NCBI GenBank assembly: GCA_947498595.1
Contig: CANMKX010000001.1
Location: 124,001-188,000 of the forward strand
Direction of reading: 5' to 3'
Origin: an uncultured Aquimarina sp.
Lineage (GTDB): Bacteria; Bacteroidota; Bacteroidia; Flavobacteriales; Flavobacteriaceae
DNA length: 64,000 nucleotides
The first letter of the stretch is position 1, and each line of letters opens with the position of its first letter. This document shows, piece after piece, positions 1 through 8,716 of the stretch. The notes under the pieces are model-generated. The model was not told where the DNA came from. It made no database searches and saw nothing but the letters and a program-made list of their open reading frames with translations. The position numbers were made by a program, and so were the translations under genes.

Positions 1-165
1 ATGTATAAAGGGAATATAGGAAAAGCAGCAGGAATCTTTACACTTTTTGAAGAGGCTATGCCAGCGATAGATATAATACCATCATTTAGCCTTATGTGGT
101 TATATACATACGTTCTTAAAAAAGAAGAAAAAGAACCTAAAATAATTGATATAGACGCTAATTAG
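1..165 (+). CDS. C-terminal part of a hypothetical membrane protein (5' end outside window)
   Basis: The frame is open from the first base and stops at TAG 163-165, giving 54 residues. The ATG at base 1 may be internal, so I treat this as the tail of a gene entering from the left. One hydrophobic stretch (about residues 21-39, containing IDIIPSFSLMWLYTYV) is followed by a lysine/glutamate-rich cytoplasmic-like tail, as in a small membrane protein. It converges on the next gene with only 3 bases between stops. I do not recognise the family. It falls below usual ORF length cut-offs, but its coding character (membrane segment followed by charged tail) is convincing. Confidence 0.55.
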   Translation: MYKGNIGKAAGIFTLFEEAMPAIDIIPSFSLMWLYTYVLKKEEKEPKIIDIDAN

Positions 166-168
166 CGT

Positions 169-681
169 CTATTTTTCTTTAAAAAATCGAGCAAACCCCA
201 ATTTGCGTAACATTTTTTTTTCGAAACTCCAGAAAAATTTAAATTGACCAAAGAGCCAACCAAAAAGTAATAATAAAGCTTGATATACAGGAAATAAAAT
301 TAGAATACGTAAAAACCAATAGAGTAGAGGATTGGTATTACCTTTTGAAAATGAAATAAACTCCATTACAGGATCTGATAATCTAGCTGCACTAGAACCA
401 GTTATTGCAAATACAATAAATATTGTAATTAACTCCCATCGGTAAGTAACTTGCCATTTTGGCTCCAATTTATTAAATATTTTAAGCGTAAGATGGAGTA
501 ACAAATAAGTTAGTACTATTGTTAGAATAGTTATTATTATATAATTATTTGATACGCCAAATTTTGATAAAATAGCTAGGGATAATAAATATGAGGAGAA
601 TAACAAACTTAAGATTCCTATAAACGGAAAGATTAATTGCCAATTATGTGTAATTTGCCAACGAGTTTTAAAACTTTTCAT
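169..681 (-). CDS. DUF6787-like membrane protein with two similar halves
   Basis: A 170-residue membrane protein with about four hydrophobic segments and a basic C-terminus. It appears internally duplicated. Residues about 5-20 (TRWQITHNWQLIFPF) and about 73-88 (PKWQVTYRWELITIF) each introduce a membrane segment. The second half carries the ITGSSAARLSDP stretch that I associate with DUF6787 proteins of Flavobacteriia, which are sometimes mislabelled prolipoprotein diacylglyceryl transferase; no catalytic signature of that enzyme is visible. The start ATG is at 681-679. Function is unknown. Family assignment is from memory of the motif; the repeat is seen directly. Confidence 0.75.
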   Translation of the reverse strand: MKSFKTRWQITHNWQLIFPFIGILSLLFSSYLLSLAILSKFGVSNNYIIITILTIVLTYLLLHLTLKIFNKLEPKWQVTYRWELITIFIVFAITGSSAARLSDPVMEFISFSKGNTNPLLYWFLRILILFPVYQALLLLFGWLFGQFKFFWSFEKKMLRKLGFARFFKEK

Positions 682-771
682 GTGATTATTTTCAGTATAT
701 AAAAATAAACATCTATAACTTTAAAACCTATCTTTTTTCTTCTTATTTAGGATGATTCTATATAAAGTATT

Positions 772-1188
772 TTACCTCAAACGTTGTTTGTATCGCTGCT
801 CAAAATAAACGAAATAATTATATAATAAATAATTTACCTCATAACCATATTTAGTTTGGGGATTGTAGTTAATTCGCTGCTGGTATATACTAGGATTGTA
901 TTGCTGTGGTTGATTAACACGAATATTATAATTAGTTACATAAATACGATTACGAATTTCTAAGTAAGACAATCCATAATATCCTCTAGGTCGTTGACTT
1001 ACCAACCACGATTGAAATCCAGGTTCTATAATGATAATTTCATATTCAAGACTATCATTAGCTATCCTTATAGTATCATTAACTACCTCTTTTGGATTTT
1101 TTATAGAAGAAGAAGTATTCGTGTTTTGCGTAGAAGAACAACTGTAAATCGTTAGCAATAAGATTAGAATTGATATTATATTTTTCAT
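772..1188 (-). CDS. Lipoprotein, DUF6146-like
   Basis: I start the gene at the ATG 1188-1186 (138 residues) rather than the TTG four codons upstream, because this puts the signal peptide at the N-terminus: MKN, hydrophobic core, then lipobox IYSC with the lipidated Cys at residue 17. A Ser/Thr/Asn linker follows, then a domain with EYEIIIIEPGFQSWL and a C-terminal GYEVNYLLYNYFVYFEQRY stretch typical of small Flavobacteriia lipoproteins called DUF6146. The mature protein should be anchored in the inner or outer membrane facing the periplasm. No biochemical role is known. Confidence 0.8.
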   Translation of the reverse strand: MKNIISILILLLTIYSCSSTQNTNTSSSIKNPKEVVNDTIRIANDSLEYEIIIIEPGFQSWLVSQRPRGYYGLSYLEIRNRIYVTNYNIRVNQPQQYNPSIYQQRINYNPQTKYGYEVNYLLYNYFVYFEQRYKQRLR

Positions 1189-1247
1189 AACAGAATGCAA
1201 ATAAATATTAGAATTACAGATTCTAATAATATGAAAGTTTAAGATAC

Positions 1248-1279
1248 AAAAAAGTCAAAGATATATCTTTGACTTTTTT
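1248..1279 (-). terminator. Perfect 32-bp palindrome, terminator of the DUF937 gene
   Basis: The sequence is a perfect inverted repeat centred at 1263/1264 (core GTCAAAGATATATCTTTGAC) with A/T-rich outer arms. On the - strand it follows the stop of the DUF937 gene by 17 bases and ends in a T-rich tract. It lies upstream of the DUF6146-like gene and so separates the two. Confidence 0.8.
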
Positions 1280-1296
1280 TGAAAAAAAATATTTTA

Positions 1297-1941
1297 TTAC
1301 TTACCAAATAAACCTCCTAGAAGACCACCTAATCCACTATTATCACTTTTTTTGTTACCACTTAATAACATACCTGCTACATCGTCTAATACACTTCCGT
1401 CTCCATCTGCATCTAAAAATGATTCAATTAGGGATTGATTTTTTGAACCTGATCCACCACCAAGCATTCCACCTAAGATATTACTTAAGCCATCTGCATT
1501 AGTTACATTGTTTTGTTGTGTTTGCTTGCTCAATAATCCCATGATGATTGGTGCTGCTACTTTTAATATTTGTCCTACAGATCCGGCATCAATTCCAGAT
1601 TTTTGACTTAAAGCATTTTCTACAGAAGATTGTTTATTACCAAGGATATGTCCTAAAATGCCAGCTCCATCATTAGTTACACTATCATCAACACCGCCTT
1701 CAAACAAGCCACCTAAATTGTCAAGAATACTACCGTTATGTTTTCCTCCATTTAATGCCCCTAATAAACCAGCAGCACCATCAGGAGTAGAAGCGTTACG
1801 TTGCATGGCTCCCATTAATACAGGTAATGCCATATTTAATAAGCTCCCAGTTTTTTCTGTAGATTGTCCTGTTTGAGTACTAACACCATTGATAACTTGT
1901 TTCCCTAAATCGCTATTTAATAATTCTAATATTCCTGACAT
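1297..1941 (-). CDS. DUF937 domain protein
   Basis: A 214-residue soluble protein without signal peptide. It begins MSGILELLNSDLGKQVI and contains MALPVLMGAMQRN, which match the start of DUF937 (YidB-like) proteins: short amphipathic helices separated by glycine-rich linkers. A second similar helical unit appears around residues 100-150 (GHILG..., ...AAPIIMGLLSKQ). Glycine, asparagine and serine dominate the C-terminal half (GGMLGGGSGS, GLGGLLGGLFGK). The function of the family is not established. The start ATG at 1941-1939 fits the domain start. Confidence 0.85.
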   Translation of the reverse strand: MSGILELLNSDLGKQVINGVSTQTGQSTEKTGSLLNMALPVLMGAMQRNASTPDGAAGLLGALNGGKHNGSILDNLGGLFEGGVDDSVTNDGAGILGHILGNKQSSVENALSQKSGIDAGSVGQILKVAAPIIMGLLSKQTQQNNVTNADGLSNILGGMLGGGSGSKNQSLIESFLDADGDGSVLDDVAGMLLSGNKKSDNSGLGGLLGGLFGK

Positions 1942-2249
1942 TTTTTTGTTTTTTTAGATTATACTCTAAAAATAAGCTATTCTTTTCTAGATGAATATAA
2001 TTTATAAATGATATTTTCTTAAAAAAAAGACAAAAGGTTAAAATTATCGATTAAAGAACATGTTTTTAATCATAACACGGATAGAAATTATGATGAATAA
2101 AAATTGGATGTTTTCATATATAGATTTAAAATAATCTAGAAACGAAAAATAGAATTGTAGTAATGTTTTATTTTTAATGTATTAAGTTCAGTTTATGACA
2201 AAGTATCCATAAACTGAACTTAATATGGACTATTAATTAAAACTGTGGT
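1942..2249. other. 308-base intergenic region
   Basis: No open frame of credible length on either strand. It holds the serA terminator at 2180-2225 and, near the DUF937 start, a weak promoter-like TATTTTTA on the - strand (1967-1974). I see nothing else. Confidence 0.6.
2180..2225 (-). terminator. Hairpin terminator downstream of serA
   Basis: Arms 2180-2197 and 2208-2225 pair perfectly over 18 bp around a 10-base loop (core arm AAGTTCAGTTTATG). It begins 24 bases after the serA stop on the - strand. The following tract is A/T-rich rather than a clean U-run, as often seen in Bacteroidota. Confidence 0.75.
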
Positions 2250-3200
2250 TTAATTCAATAGTGTAATAATTTGCGATGCTAATTCTAATCCTATTCGGTC
2301 TTGAGCTTCTTTGGTTGCAGCACCGATATGTGGCGATAATGAAATTTTTTGATTCATCAATACTTGAATTGCTGGAGTTGGTTCTTCTTCAAAAGTATCC
2401 AATCCTGCAAAAGCTATTTTATCATCATTAAGAGCGTCTACTAATGCTACTTCATCAATTACACCACCACGTGCTGCATTGATAATTCCAGCTTCACTCT
2501 TCATAAGAGCTAATTCCTTTTTACCAATAACATACTCTTTTTGAGCAGGAACATGTAGTGTAATAAAATCAGCTGTTTTTAATACCTCTTCCTTAGTTAT
2601 TGTTTTAATAGTAAAAGTTGTCTTTTGCCCATCAAAAAAGTCTAAGTCTATAGCAACTTCTTCGATAAATGGATCAAAAGCAACTACTTTCATTCCTATA
2701 CCGATAGCTATTTTTGCTACTGCTTGTCCTATTCTACCAATACCAATTATTCCGAGTGTTTTTCCTCTTAATTCAATTCCACCAGCATATGCTTTTTTAA
2801 GACTTTTAAATTTTGAATCTCCTTCTAATGGCATATTACGGTTAGCATCATATAATGAACGAACTCCACCATATAAATGTGCAAATACTAATTCTGCTAC
2901 AGATCCTGAAGATGCCGCAGGAGTATTGATAACATGCAACCCTTTATCTTTTGCATATTGTACATCAATATTATCCATACCAACACCACCACGTCCAATA
3001 ATTTTTAAACTAGAACATCCGTCAATAATATCAGTACGTACCTTGGTAGCACTACGAACTAATAATACTGTAATTTCATTTTTATTTATATAATCTACAA
3101 GTTGATTCTGAGCAACTGTAGTAGTGCTTACTTCAAATCCTGCATTTTCTAATGCAGTAATTCCACTTTTAGAAATACCGTCGTTTGCTAGTACTTTCAT
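2250..3200 (-). CDS. serA: D-3-phosphoglycerate dehydrogenase (short form, no ACT domain)
   Basis: It oxidises 3-phosphoglycerate to 3-phosphohydroxypyruvate with NAD, the first step of serine synthesis. At 316 residues it has the D-2-hydroxyacid dehydrogenase fold: Rossmann motif GIIGIGRIG at 150-158, Arg244 in AARGG, the Glu273 of the DTFEEEP loop and catalytic His291 in SPHIGAAT. The C-terminal ASB and ACT domains of long SerA proteins are absent, so direct serine feedback through an ACT domain is not expected (inference). It follows serC after 38 bases in the same direction, forming a serC-serA operon. Confidence 0.93.
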   Translation of the reverse strand: MKVLANDGISKSGITALENAGFEVSTTTVAQNQLVDYINKNEITVLLVRSATKVRTDIIDGCSSLKIIGRGGVGMDNIDVQYAKDKGLHVINTPAASSGSVAELVFAHLYGGVRSLYDANRNMPLEGDSKFKSLKKAYAGGIELRGKTLGIIGIGRIGQAVAKIAIGIGMKVVAFDPFIEEVAIDLDFFDGQKTTFTIKTITKEEVLKTADFITLHVPAQKEYVIGKKELALMKSEAGIINAARGGVIDEVALVDALNDDKIAFAGLDTFEEEPTPAIQVLMNQKISLSPHIGAATKEAQDRIGLELASQIITLLN

Positions 3201-3238
3201 TTTGCTATTATTTATAAATCTTATTTATCCTTACTTAA

Positions 3239-4303
3239 TTATGCTTTTCTTTCTAAATCACTCATAACATCAACAAGTACTGCAATTCCTTCTATAGTCA
3301 TTGCATTGTACATACTTGCTCTATATCCTCCTACGCTACGGTGACCGTTTAATCCATTAATCCCATGCTCTTGCCACATAGCATCAAAGGTTTCTTTTAG
3401 GTCTTCGTTTACCAAAGAGAATGTAGCATTCATATGAGAACGATCTTCTGTTGCTGCAAATCCTTTAAACAATGGATTTAAATCTATTTCAGAATATAAC
3501 AATGTTGCTTTTTTCTCGTTAAGTTTCTCTATTGCTGAAATCCCTCCAAGTTTCTTCAACCATCTCAATGTTAACATTGATGTGTATACAGCAAAAGCAG
3601 GAGGTGTATTAAACATACTACTCTTACTTATGTGTACTTGATAATCTAGCATAGATGGAATTTGACGACTTACTTTTCCTAAAATATCTTCTTTAACAAC
3701 TACCAATGTAGTTCCAGCTGGCCCCATGTTTTTTTGTGCTCCTGCATAGATTAAATCAAACTTAGAAAAGTCTAACTGTCTCGAAAAGATATCACTACTC
3801 ATATCGCAAATTAAAGGACTATCTACTTTCGGAAATTCTTTCATTTGTGTTCCAAAAATAGTATTGTTACTTGTACAGTGCAGATAATCTAAGCCTTTAG
3901 GAATTTTGTATCCTTTAGGAATATAATTATAATTTGCATCCTTTGAGGAAGCTACTTCTATCACTTCTCCAAAAGCTGAAGCTTCTTTAATAGCCTTAGC
4001 ACTCCATGTACCTGTATTAAAATAACCAGCTTTATTTTCTAATAAATTATATGCGGTCATCAAAAATTGCATACTAGCTCCACCTTGGAGATATAAAACT
4101 TTGTAACCTTTTCCTTCAAGGTTTAGTAATTCTAATACCAAACTTCTTGCTTCGTCCATAACATCAACAAAATCCTTACTACGATGCGATATCTCAAGAA
4201 TGGATAATCCTGAATCATTAAAATCCAAAATGGATTGTGAAGCTTCTTTAAATACGTCTTGGGGTAAAATACAAGGTCCGGCGCTAAAATTGTGCTTTTT
4301 CAT
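3239..4303 (-). CDS. serC: Phosphoserine aminotransferase
   Basis: A cytosolic PLP enzyme converting 3-phosphohydroxypyruvate and glutamate to phosphoserine (and the analogous step in pyridoxal phosphate synthesis where present). The 354-residue length is typical. The N-terminus reads KKHNFSAGPCILP, the substrate-binding SAGP signature. The PLP-binding lysine is Lys191 in YAGAQKNMGPAG. HRS near residue 40 and NGHRSVGGYRASMYN near the C-terminus complete the active site. First gene of the serC-serA pair; the preceding region carries the terminator of the acyl-CoA reductase gene, so a promoter should lie between 4304 and 4392. Confidence 0.95.
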   Translation of the reverse strand: MKKHNFSAGPCILPQDVFKEASQSILDFNDSGLSILEISHRSKDFVDVMDEARSLVLELLNLEGKGYKVLYLQGGASMQFLMTAYNLLENKAGYFNTGTWSAKAIKEASAFGEVIEVASSKDANYNYIPKGYKIPKGLDYLHCTSNNTIFGTQMKEFPKVDSPLICDMSSDIFSRQLDFSKFDLIYAGAQKNMGPAGTTLVVVKEDILGKVSRQIPSMLDYQVHISKSSMFNTPPAFAVYTSMLTLRWLKKLGGISAIEKLNEKKATLLYSEIDLNPLFKGFAATEDRSHMNATFSLVNEDLKETFDAMWQEHGINGLNGHRSVGGYRASMYNAMTIEGIAVLVDVMSDLERKA

Positions 4304-4392
4304 CAGTAAAAATTTGTAATCTATGGTTTATATTAATTGATCAATATCAGCTATTATTTTTTTATTTTTCTTCTTTAATATTAAAAAAATAA

Positions 4393-4421
4393 CACCTTTG
4401 ATATCATTATATACAAAGGTG
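4393..4421 (-). terminator. Hairpin terminator of the acyl-CoA reductase gene
   Basis: CACCTTTG (4393-4400) pairs with CAAAGGTG (4414-4421) across a 13-base loop. On the - strand it is followed by a TTATTTTTTTAA tract. Confidence 0.6.
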
Positions 4422-4463
4422 CTAATTATCTAATACTTTATAGGTGCTAAAAGCATAATTTAT

Positions 4464-5525
4464 TTAGCCAATTTCTATCAAAAATTTAATAACATCAATA
4501 CCGTCTGCATAATCTGATAATTTAGGGTGCTGTGTTTGACCAAAATTAATACTGTTTTCAATACAACCATTACTAACGATGCATTGGATTTTTTCTTGAT
4601 CTTGATTCAATTTTTCTTGAACTTCTTCAATAGCAGTATATTTTTCATAAAATAAGGATGCTATAGGAGATGCATAGCTTTCGTCTTCTTTTAAAATTAA
4701 AAAACCATTTTCTAATAATTTAAAGCTACTCATTAAATATACAGCCTTATTATAATCATAGTTATTAGCATATTTATCACTGTCAATAATCTTATTATAT
4801 GGATACATTGCTTTAAAAAAGGTATCTATCGTATAATTTTCTGGAATCATTATTTTTGATACACTTCTACATCCTAATCCATAATATCTAAAAATATCTT
4901 GTCCTAGCGCTGTCAACTCCTCAACAGTTTCATCACCTGTAAGTACTGCTATAGAATTTCTGTTTTTACGAATGATATGCGGTTTACTAGAAAAATAATA
5001 CTCAAAATAACGTGCTGTATTATTACTTCCTGTAGCTATTACAGCATCAAAATCTACCAATTTATCTTCGGTAAAAGAGATGGCAGTTTTGAATCTAGGT
5101 TCTATTGCTATCAAATACTCTGCTAATAAAGGGAGTATTTGTTGATCATTAGACGATTGTTTAATTAAAACTTTATGCCCTGTAATTAATACCGAAAGAA
5201 AATCATGAAATCCTACTAAAGGGATATTACCAGCCATGACTATTCCGACTGTTTTAGGAGATATTTGATCTAAATCATATACAGCTAACCAATCAGTAAG
5301 TCTCTCTTTTGTTAAGGCTTTAGCCCATTGTTCCAGAGAAAACAAAACGTTTTCTTCAGTAAACCAACCGTTGTAATGTTTTGCTGTTTTTATTTTATCT
5401 TGCACTGTATCAAAGAAATCTATACTACTTGGAATTGTAGTATCCATCTTATTACCAGTGGTTTTATACTGGTTTAAAAAGCTTCCTAACACAGAAAAAG
5501 CAGCAATTCGGTCATTTAAAATCAT
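4464..5525 (-). CDS. Acyl-CoA reductase, LuxC family
   Basis: A 353-residue member of the LuxC-like acyl-CoA reductases of the aldehyde dehydrogenase superfamily, expected to reduce an acyl-CoA or acyl-enzyme to the aldehyde with NADPH. Visible motifs are VGIVMAGNIPLVGFHD (about 94-109), TGSNNTARYFEYYF (about 165-177) and the putative nucleophile Cys219 in YYGLGCRSVSK. I use ATG 5525-5523; the longer frame to 5579 would start inside the promoter palindrome. No other lux genes are present, so this is not a bioluminescence locus. The placement beside ferredoxin and serCA recurs in Flavobacteriia (from memory). Physiological substrate unknown. Confidence 0.85.
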   Translation of the reverse strand: MILNDRIAAFSVLGSFLNQYKTTGNKMDTTIPSSIDFFDTVQDKIKTAKHYNGWFTEENVLFSLEQWAKALTKERLTDWLAVYDLDQISPKTVGIVMAGNIPLVGFHDFLSVLITGHKVLIKQSSNDQQILPLLAEYLIAIEPRFKTAISFTEDKLVDFDAVIATGSNNTARYFEYYFSSKPHIIRKNRNSIAVLTGDETVEELTALGQDIFRYYGLGCRSVSKIMIPENYTIDTFFKAMYPYNKIIDSDKYANNYDYNKAVYLMSSFKLLENGFLILKEDESYASPIASLFYEKYTAIEEVQEKLNQDQEKIQCIVSNGCIENSINFGQTQHPKLSDYADGIDVIKFLIEIG

Positions 5526-5531
5526 TTCCAA

Positions 5532-5935
<404 letters not shown>

Positions 5936-5960
5936 ACTAGTTAATAAAAGTATATGTTTA

Positions 5961-5992
5961 AAACCTATTCGAGATGAATAGGTTTTTTTTTA
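5961..5992 (+). terminator. Intrinsic terminator of the ferredoxin gene
   Basis: AAACCTATTC (5961-5970) pairs with GAATAGGTTT (5976-5985) around a 5-base loop, followed directly by a T-run to 5991. Confidence 0.9.
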
Positions 5993-5994
5993 TT

Positions 5995-6002
5995 TAGATT
6001 TG
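5995..6002 (+). promoter_or_regulatory. -7 promoter box for the beta-barrel gene
   Basis: TAGATTTG matches the Bacteroidota TAnnTTTG consensus and lies 35 bases before the ATG at 6038, immediately after the ferredoxin terminator. No clear TTTG lies at the expected upstream distance. Confidence 0.5.
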
Positions 6003-6037
6003 CGGATTTTACTACAATTAAAACCGAACCTAATATT

Positions 6038-6643
6038 ATGAAAAAAGTACTTATTGTATTTCTTTTAATTATGTTGCCTACAGTTGGATATACTCAATAT
6101 AGATGGGAATTTTCTGCTGGAATATTAAATTCAAAATTAAATTTTGAAACTGAAACTAACGAAAAAATTAATACCAATGCAGGTGTTGGTTTTCAATTGA
6201 ATGTTGGTTATGAATATCTTTTGGATCAAAGAGCAAAAACGAGTGTTGTCTTTGCAGGAGAGATTTTGCAACGGTCAAGTGATATTACTTCTGGAACTTT
6301 TGCTGGCGAAAATATAAAAACGTTACAATTTGGGTTTAGTCCTAAATTCAGAGTATTATTTGGTAAAGATATTAGAGGGTTCGTTAACGTTGGGCCATCT
6401 TTTAGAATCAATACGAGTGTAAGACTAGGAGGAGAAAGATTAGAAGCTAATGATTTTGAACAAGTAATCGTTGGTGGTGTTTATGGAGGAGGGGTATCTA
6501 TTGCTGCTGGTGAAATGTTTGATTTTATAGCCGAAGTTGGTGTAATGAATGATTTTGTAAGTACAGTTACAGCTAGTAATTCAAGTAAGTTTTTCGATAT
6601 TTATGCAAGAATAGGCTTACGTTTTAGAGTATACGATAGATAA
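6038..6643 (+). CDS. Outer-membrane beta-barrel protein (PorT/OMP_b-brl type)
   Basis: 201 residues: a signal peptide (MKKVLIVFLLIMLPTVGYTQ, cleavage after TQ or nearby) followed by alternating hydrophobic/polar beta strands such as WEFSAGILNSKLNF and GFQLNVGYEYLL. It ends DIYARIGLRFRVYDR, close to the aromatic C-terminal strand expected of an inserted barrel. Size suggests an eight-stranded barrel. No catalytic motif. Monocistronic, with its own -7 box and a downstream bidirectional hairpin. Precise role unknown. Confidence 0.75.
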   Translation: MKKVLIVFLLIMLPTVGYTQYRWEFSAGILNSKLNFETETNEKINTNAGVGFQLNVGYEYLLDQRAKTSVVFAGEILQRSSDITSGTFAGENIKTLQFGFSPKFRVLFGKDIRGFVNVGPSFRINTSVRLGGERLEANDFEQVIVGGVYGGGVSIAAGEMFDFIAEVGVMNDFVSTVTASNSSKFFDIYARIGLRFRVYDR

Positions 6644-6656
6644 TCTATATAATATA

Positions 6657-6700
6657 AATTCTGATAGTATTTATTATAATTTATAAACGCTATCAGAATT
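6657..6700. terminator. Bidirectional hairpin between convergent genes
   Basis: AATTCTGATAG (6657-6667) pairs perfectly with CTATCAGAATT (6690-6700) across a 22-base A/T-rich loop that can extend the stem. It sits between the + strand barrel gene and the - strand DUF885 gene. Confidence 0.7.
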
Positions 6701-6721
6701 CATACTTTAAATATTTATACT

Positions 6722-8524
6722 TTATTTATTGGCAGAAATCCATGTATCGATTTTATTTTCTAACAAAGCCAAAGGAATACATCCTGTTTCTAATATTTCA
6801 TTATGAAAAGCTTTAATATCAAATTTATCACCCAATGCTTTTTTCGCTTTTTTGCGTAATTCAATTATTTTAAGTTGACCTATTTTATAAGACAAAGCTT
6901 GACCGGGATTAGCCATATAACGTTCTATTTCTGAAGTAATACCAGCTTCACTTTCAGCTTCATTATCTAAAGAATATTGTATAGCTTGTTCACGTGTCCA
7001 GTTTTTTGCATGCATTCCAGTATCTACAACCAATCTAATGGCTCTATGCATCTCTGCGCCAAGCATTCCAAAGTACTGATAAGGATCTGTATATAAACCT
7101 AATTCTTTACCAAGAGATTCTGTATATAAAGCCCAACCTTCACCATAAGCACTATACCATAATGTTTTTCTAAACTCTGGTAGCTCATTACTTTCTTGAG
7201 TTAATGAAATTTGAAAGTGATGTCCTGGGATAGCCTCATGTAAAAATAAAGATTCATCAGAATATACATTGTATTTACTAGCATCAGGAATCGGAGTATA
7301 GAAAATACCTGGACGTGTTCCATCTAATGAACCTGGATTGTATTCGGCACTAGCAGATGCTTCTCTAAAAGCTTCTGTACGGCGAACTTCAAATGGAGTT
7401 TTTGGTTTTAAATCAAATAGTTTTTCTATTTGAGGCTTCATTTTTTCATGTATAGCATTGAAATTATCAATAATTTGTTTAGGCTCAGTAAATGGCATTA
7501 AGTCTTTGTTATTTCGGACATGATTAAAGAATGATTTTAAATCTCCTTTATAACCAACTTGTTCTTTTACTTTTTCCATTTCTGCAGAAATACGAGCAAC
7601 TTCATCTAGACCTAATTGATGTATTTGATCAGCAGTTAATGTTGTAGTAGTATAGTTTTTAATAGCATGATCATAATATGATTTTCCATTAGGAATAGCA
7701 GCTATTCCTGTTGAAAATCTTCCAGATTCAAGGTATGTTGTATTCATATAATCATATAAATTACGATATGCTGGAATTACTTTTTCTTGTAATGCTTTGG
7801 TGAAACCTGATGTAATTAATTTCTTTTCTTCATCCGTAAATGATGCAGGTATTTTTTTTATTGGAGAATAAAATAGATGTTTTTCTAGATCATCTATAGT
7901 TAAAGCTTTTAGTTGAGGTAGTACTTTAACGATTAAAGATTTAGGTAACACATAACCTTCTTTAACACCTTCTTCCATTTTACTTTTTGCAGAAGCTAAC
8001 CAATTTACATAACCATCAAGACGTTTTAACCAATTATTATAATCAGAAACTGTATTAAATGGTTGTGCGCTAGATCCACTAGCTAATTGTCCCATAACAA
8101 GATTGATTGACCACATTTGATCAATAGGGAACAAATCTTGTCTAAAACTCAATCGTTCTAAATTGATATCACAATCCCATTTTAAGACAGCTTTGCTCAT
8201 TTTTTGACTTTCAGTTAAGTCAATGTCATTATATTGAGCTAATTGTTTTTTATAATCAGTATAATAAGATTTGATTTCGTTAGCATAAGCATCAGAAAGA
8301 ATATTAGGGAATTGATCATTAAAGCGATTGTCACCAGCAAATGTTGCATTTACAGGATTTAGTTTTAAACCATCTTGATAATAGTTTTTTAAAAATTGAT
8401 CGAATGATAATTGATTAACTGGAGCTTCAATTTCTGTAGCATTGGATTTTTTTTCCTGTTTATTTTCTTTACAAGAAAGAACTAGGGTAGAAGCGATAAG
8501 CGCTATTACAATAGATTTTTTCAC
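6722..8524 (-). CDS. DUF885 family zinc-metallohydrolase lipoprotein
   Basis: A 600-residue DUF885 protein, a family of predicted HExxxxH-type metallopeptidase-like enzymes. The N-terminus is a lipoprotein signal, with lipobox LVLSC and Cys18, then a charged linker. The metal motif is LHEAIPGHH at 428-436 (His429, Glu430, His435/436), with a downstream glutamate-rich helix (NEAESEAGITSEIERY) likely supplying the third ligand. The start codon is GTG (8524-8522); no in-frame ATG gives the signal peptide. Expected to be membrane-anchored, facing the periplasm or surface. Substrate unknown. Transcribed alone from the -7 box at 8559-8566. Confidence 0.9.
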   Translation of the reverse strand: MKKSIVIALIASTLVLSCKENKQEKKSNATEIEAPVNQLSFDQFLKNYYQDGLKLNPVNATFAGDNRFNDQFPNILSDAYANEIKSYYTDYKKQLAQYNDIDLTESQKMSKAVLKWDCDINLERLSFRQDLFPIDQMWSINLVMGQLASGSSAQPFNTVSDYNNWLKRLDGYVNWLASAKSKMEEGVKEGYVLPKSLIVKVLPQLKALTIDDLEKHLFYSPIKKIPASFTDEEKKLITSGFTKALQEKVIPAYRNLYDYMNTTYLESGRFSTGIAAIPNGKSYYDHAIKNYTTTTLTADQIHQLGLDEVARISAEMEKVKEQVGYKGDLKSFFNHVRNNKDLMPFTEPKQIIDNFNAIHEKMKPQIEKLFDLKPKTPFEVRRTEAFREASASAEYNPGSLDGTRPGIFYTPIPDASKYNVYSDESLFLHEAIPGHHFQISLTQESNELPEFRKTLWYSAYGEGWALYTESLGKELGLYTDPYQYFGMLGAEMHRAIRLVVDTGMHAKNWTREQAIQYSLDNEAESEAGITSEIERYMANPGQALSYKIGQLKIIELRKKAKKALGDKFDIKAFHNEILETGCIPLALLENKIDTWISANK

Positions 8525-8558
8525 GGATATAGGTATTTAATTACTAAAAAGCGTTCGC

Positions 8559-8566
8559 TAAATATA
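8559..8566 (-). promoter_or_regulatory. -7 promoter box of the DUF885 gene
   Basis: On the - strand the sequence reads CCTATATTTAGC, containing TATATTTA. The same CCTATATTTAG string precedes the AhpD-like gene (15170-15177). It lies 35 bases before the GTG start. Confidence 0.45.
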
Positions 8567-8647
8567 GGTTTAAATAATAAGAATTAATAGAATGATTTTA
8601 AGATGTTTTTTTGATCAAATCTATTTTTTTACTATATACATATAAAG

Positions 8648-8655
8648 TATCTTTG
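8648..8655 (+). promoter_or_regulatory. -7 promoter box of ychF
   Basis: TATCTTTG is a perfect TAnnTTTG match. It implies a leader of roughly 60 bases before the ATG at 8717. The same octamer occurs on the - strand ahead of deoC. Confidence 0.55.
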
Positions 8656-8716
8656 CAACTTCAAAATATGAAATAAGTAGTTAAACTTATTTCAGATATC
8701 ACAATATTTTTTGATT

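Noticed and set aside
1269-1502. 77-codon open frame on the + strand rich in His/Leu
   Set aside because: Antisense to the DUF937 gene and begins within its terminator palindrome.
4464-5525. Bioluminescence (lux) locus, suggested by the LuxC-type reductase
   Set aside because: No luciferase, LuxD or LuxE genes nearby; LuxC-like reductases are common and unlinked to light production in Flavobacteriia.
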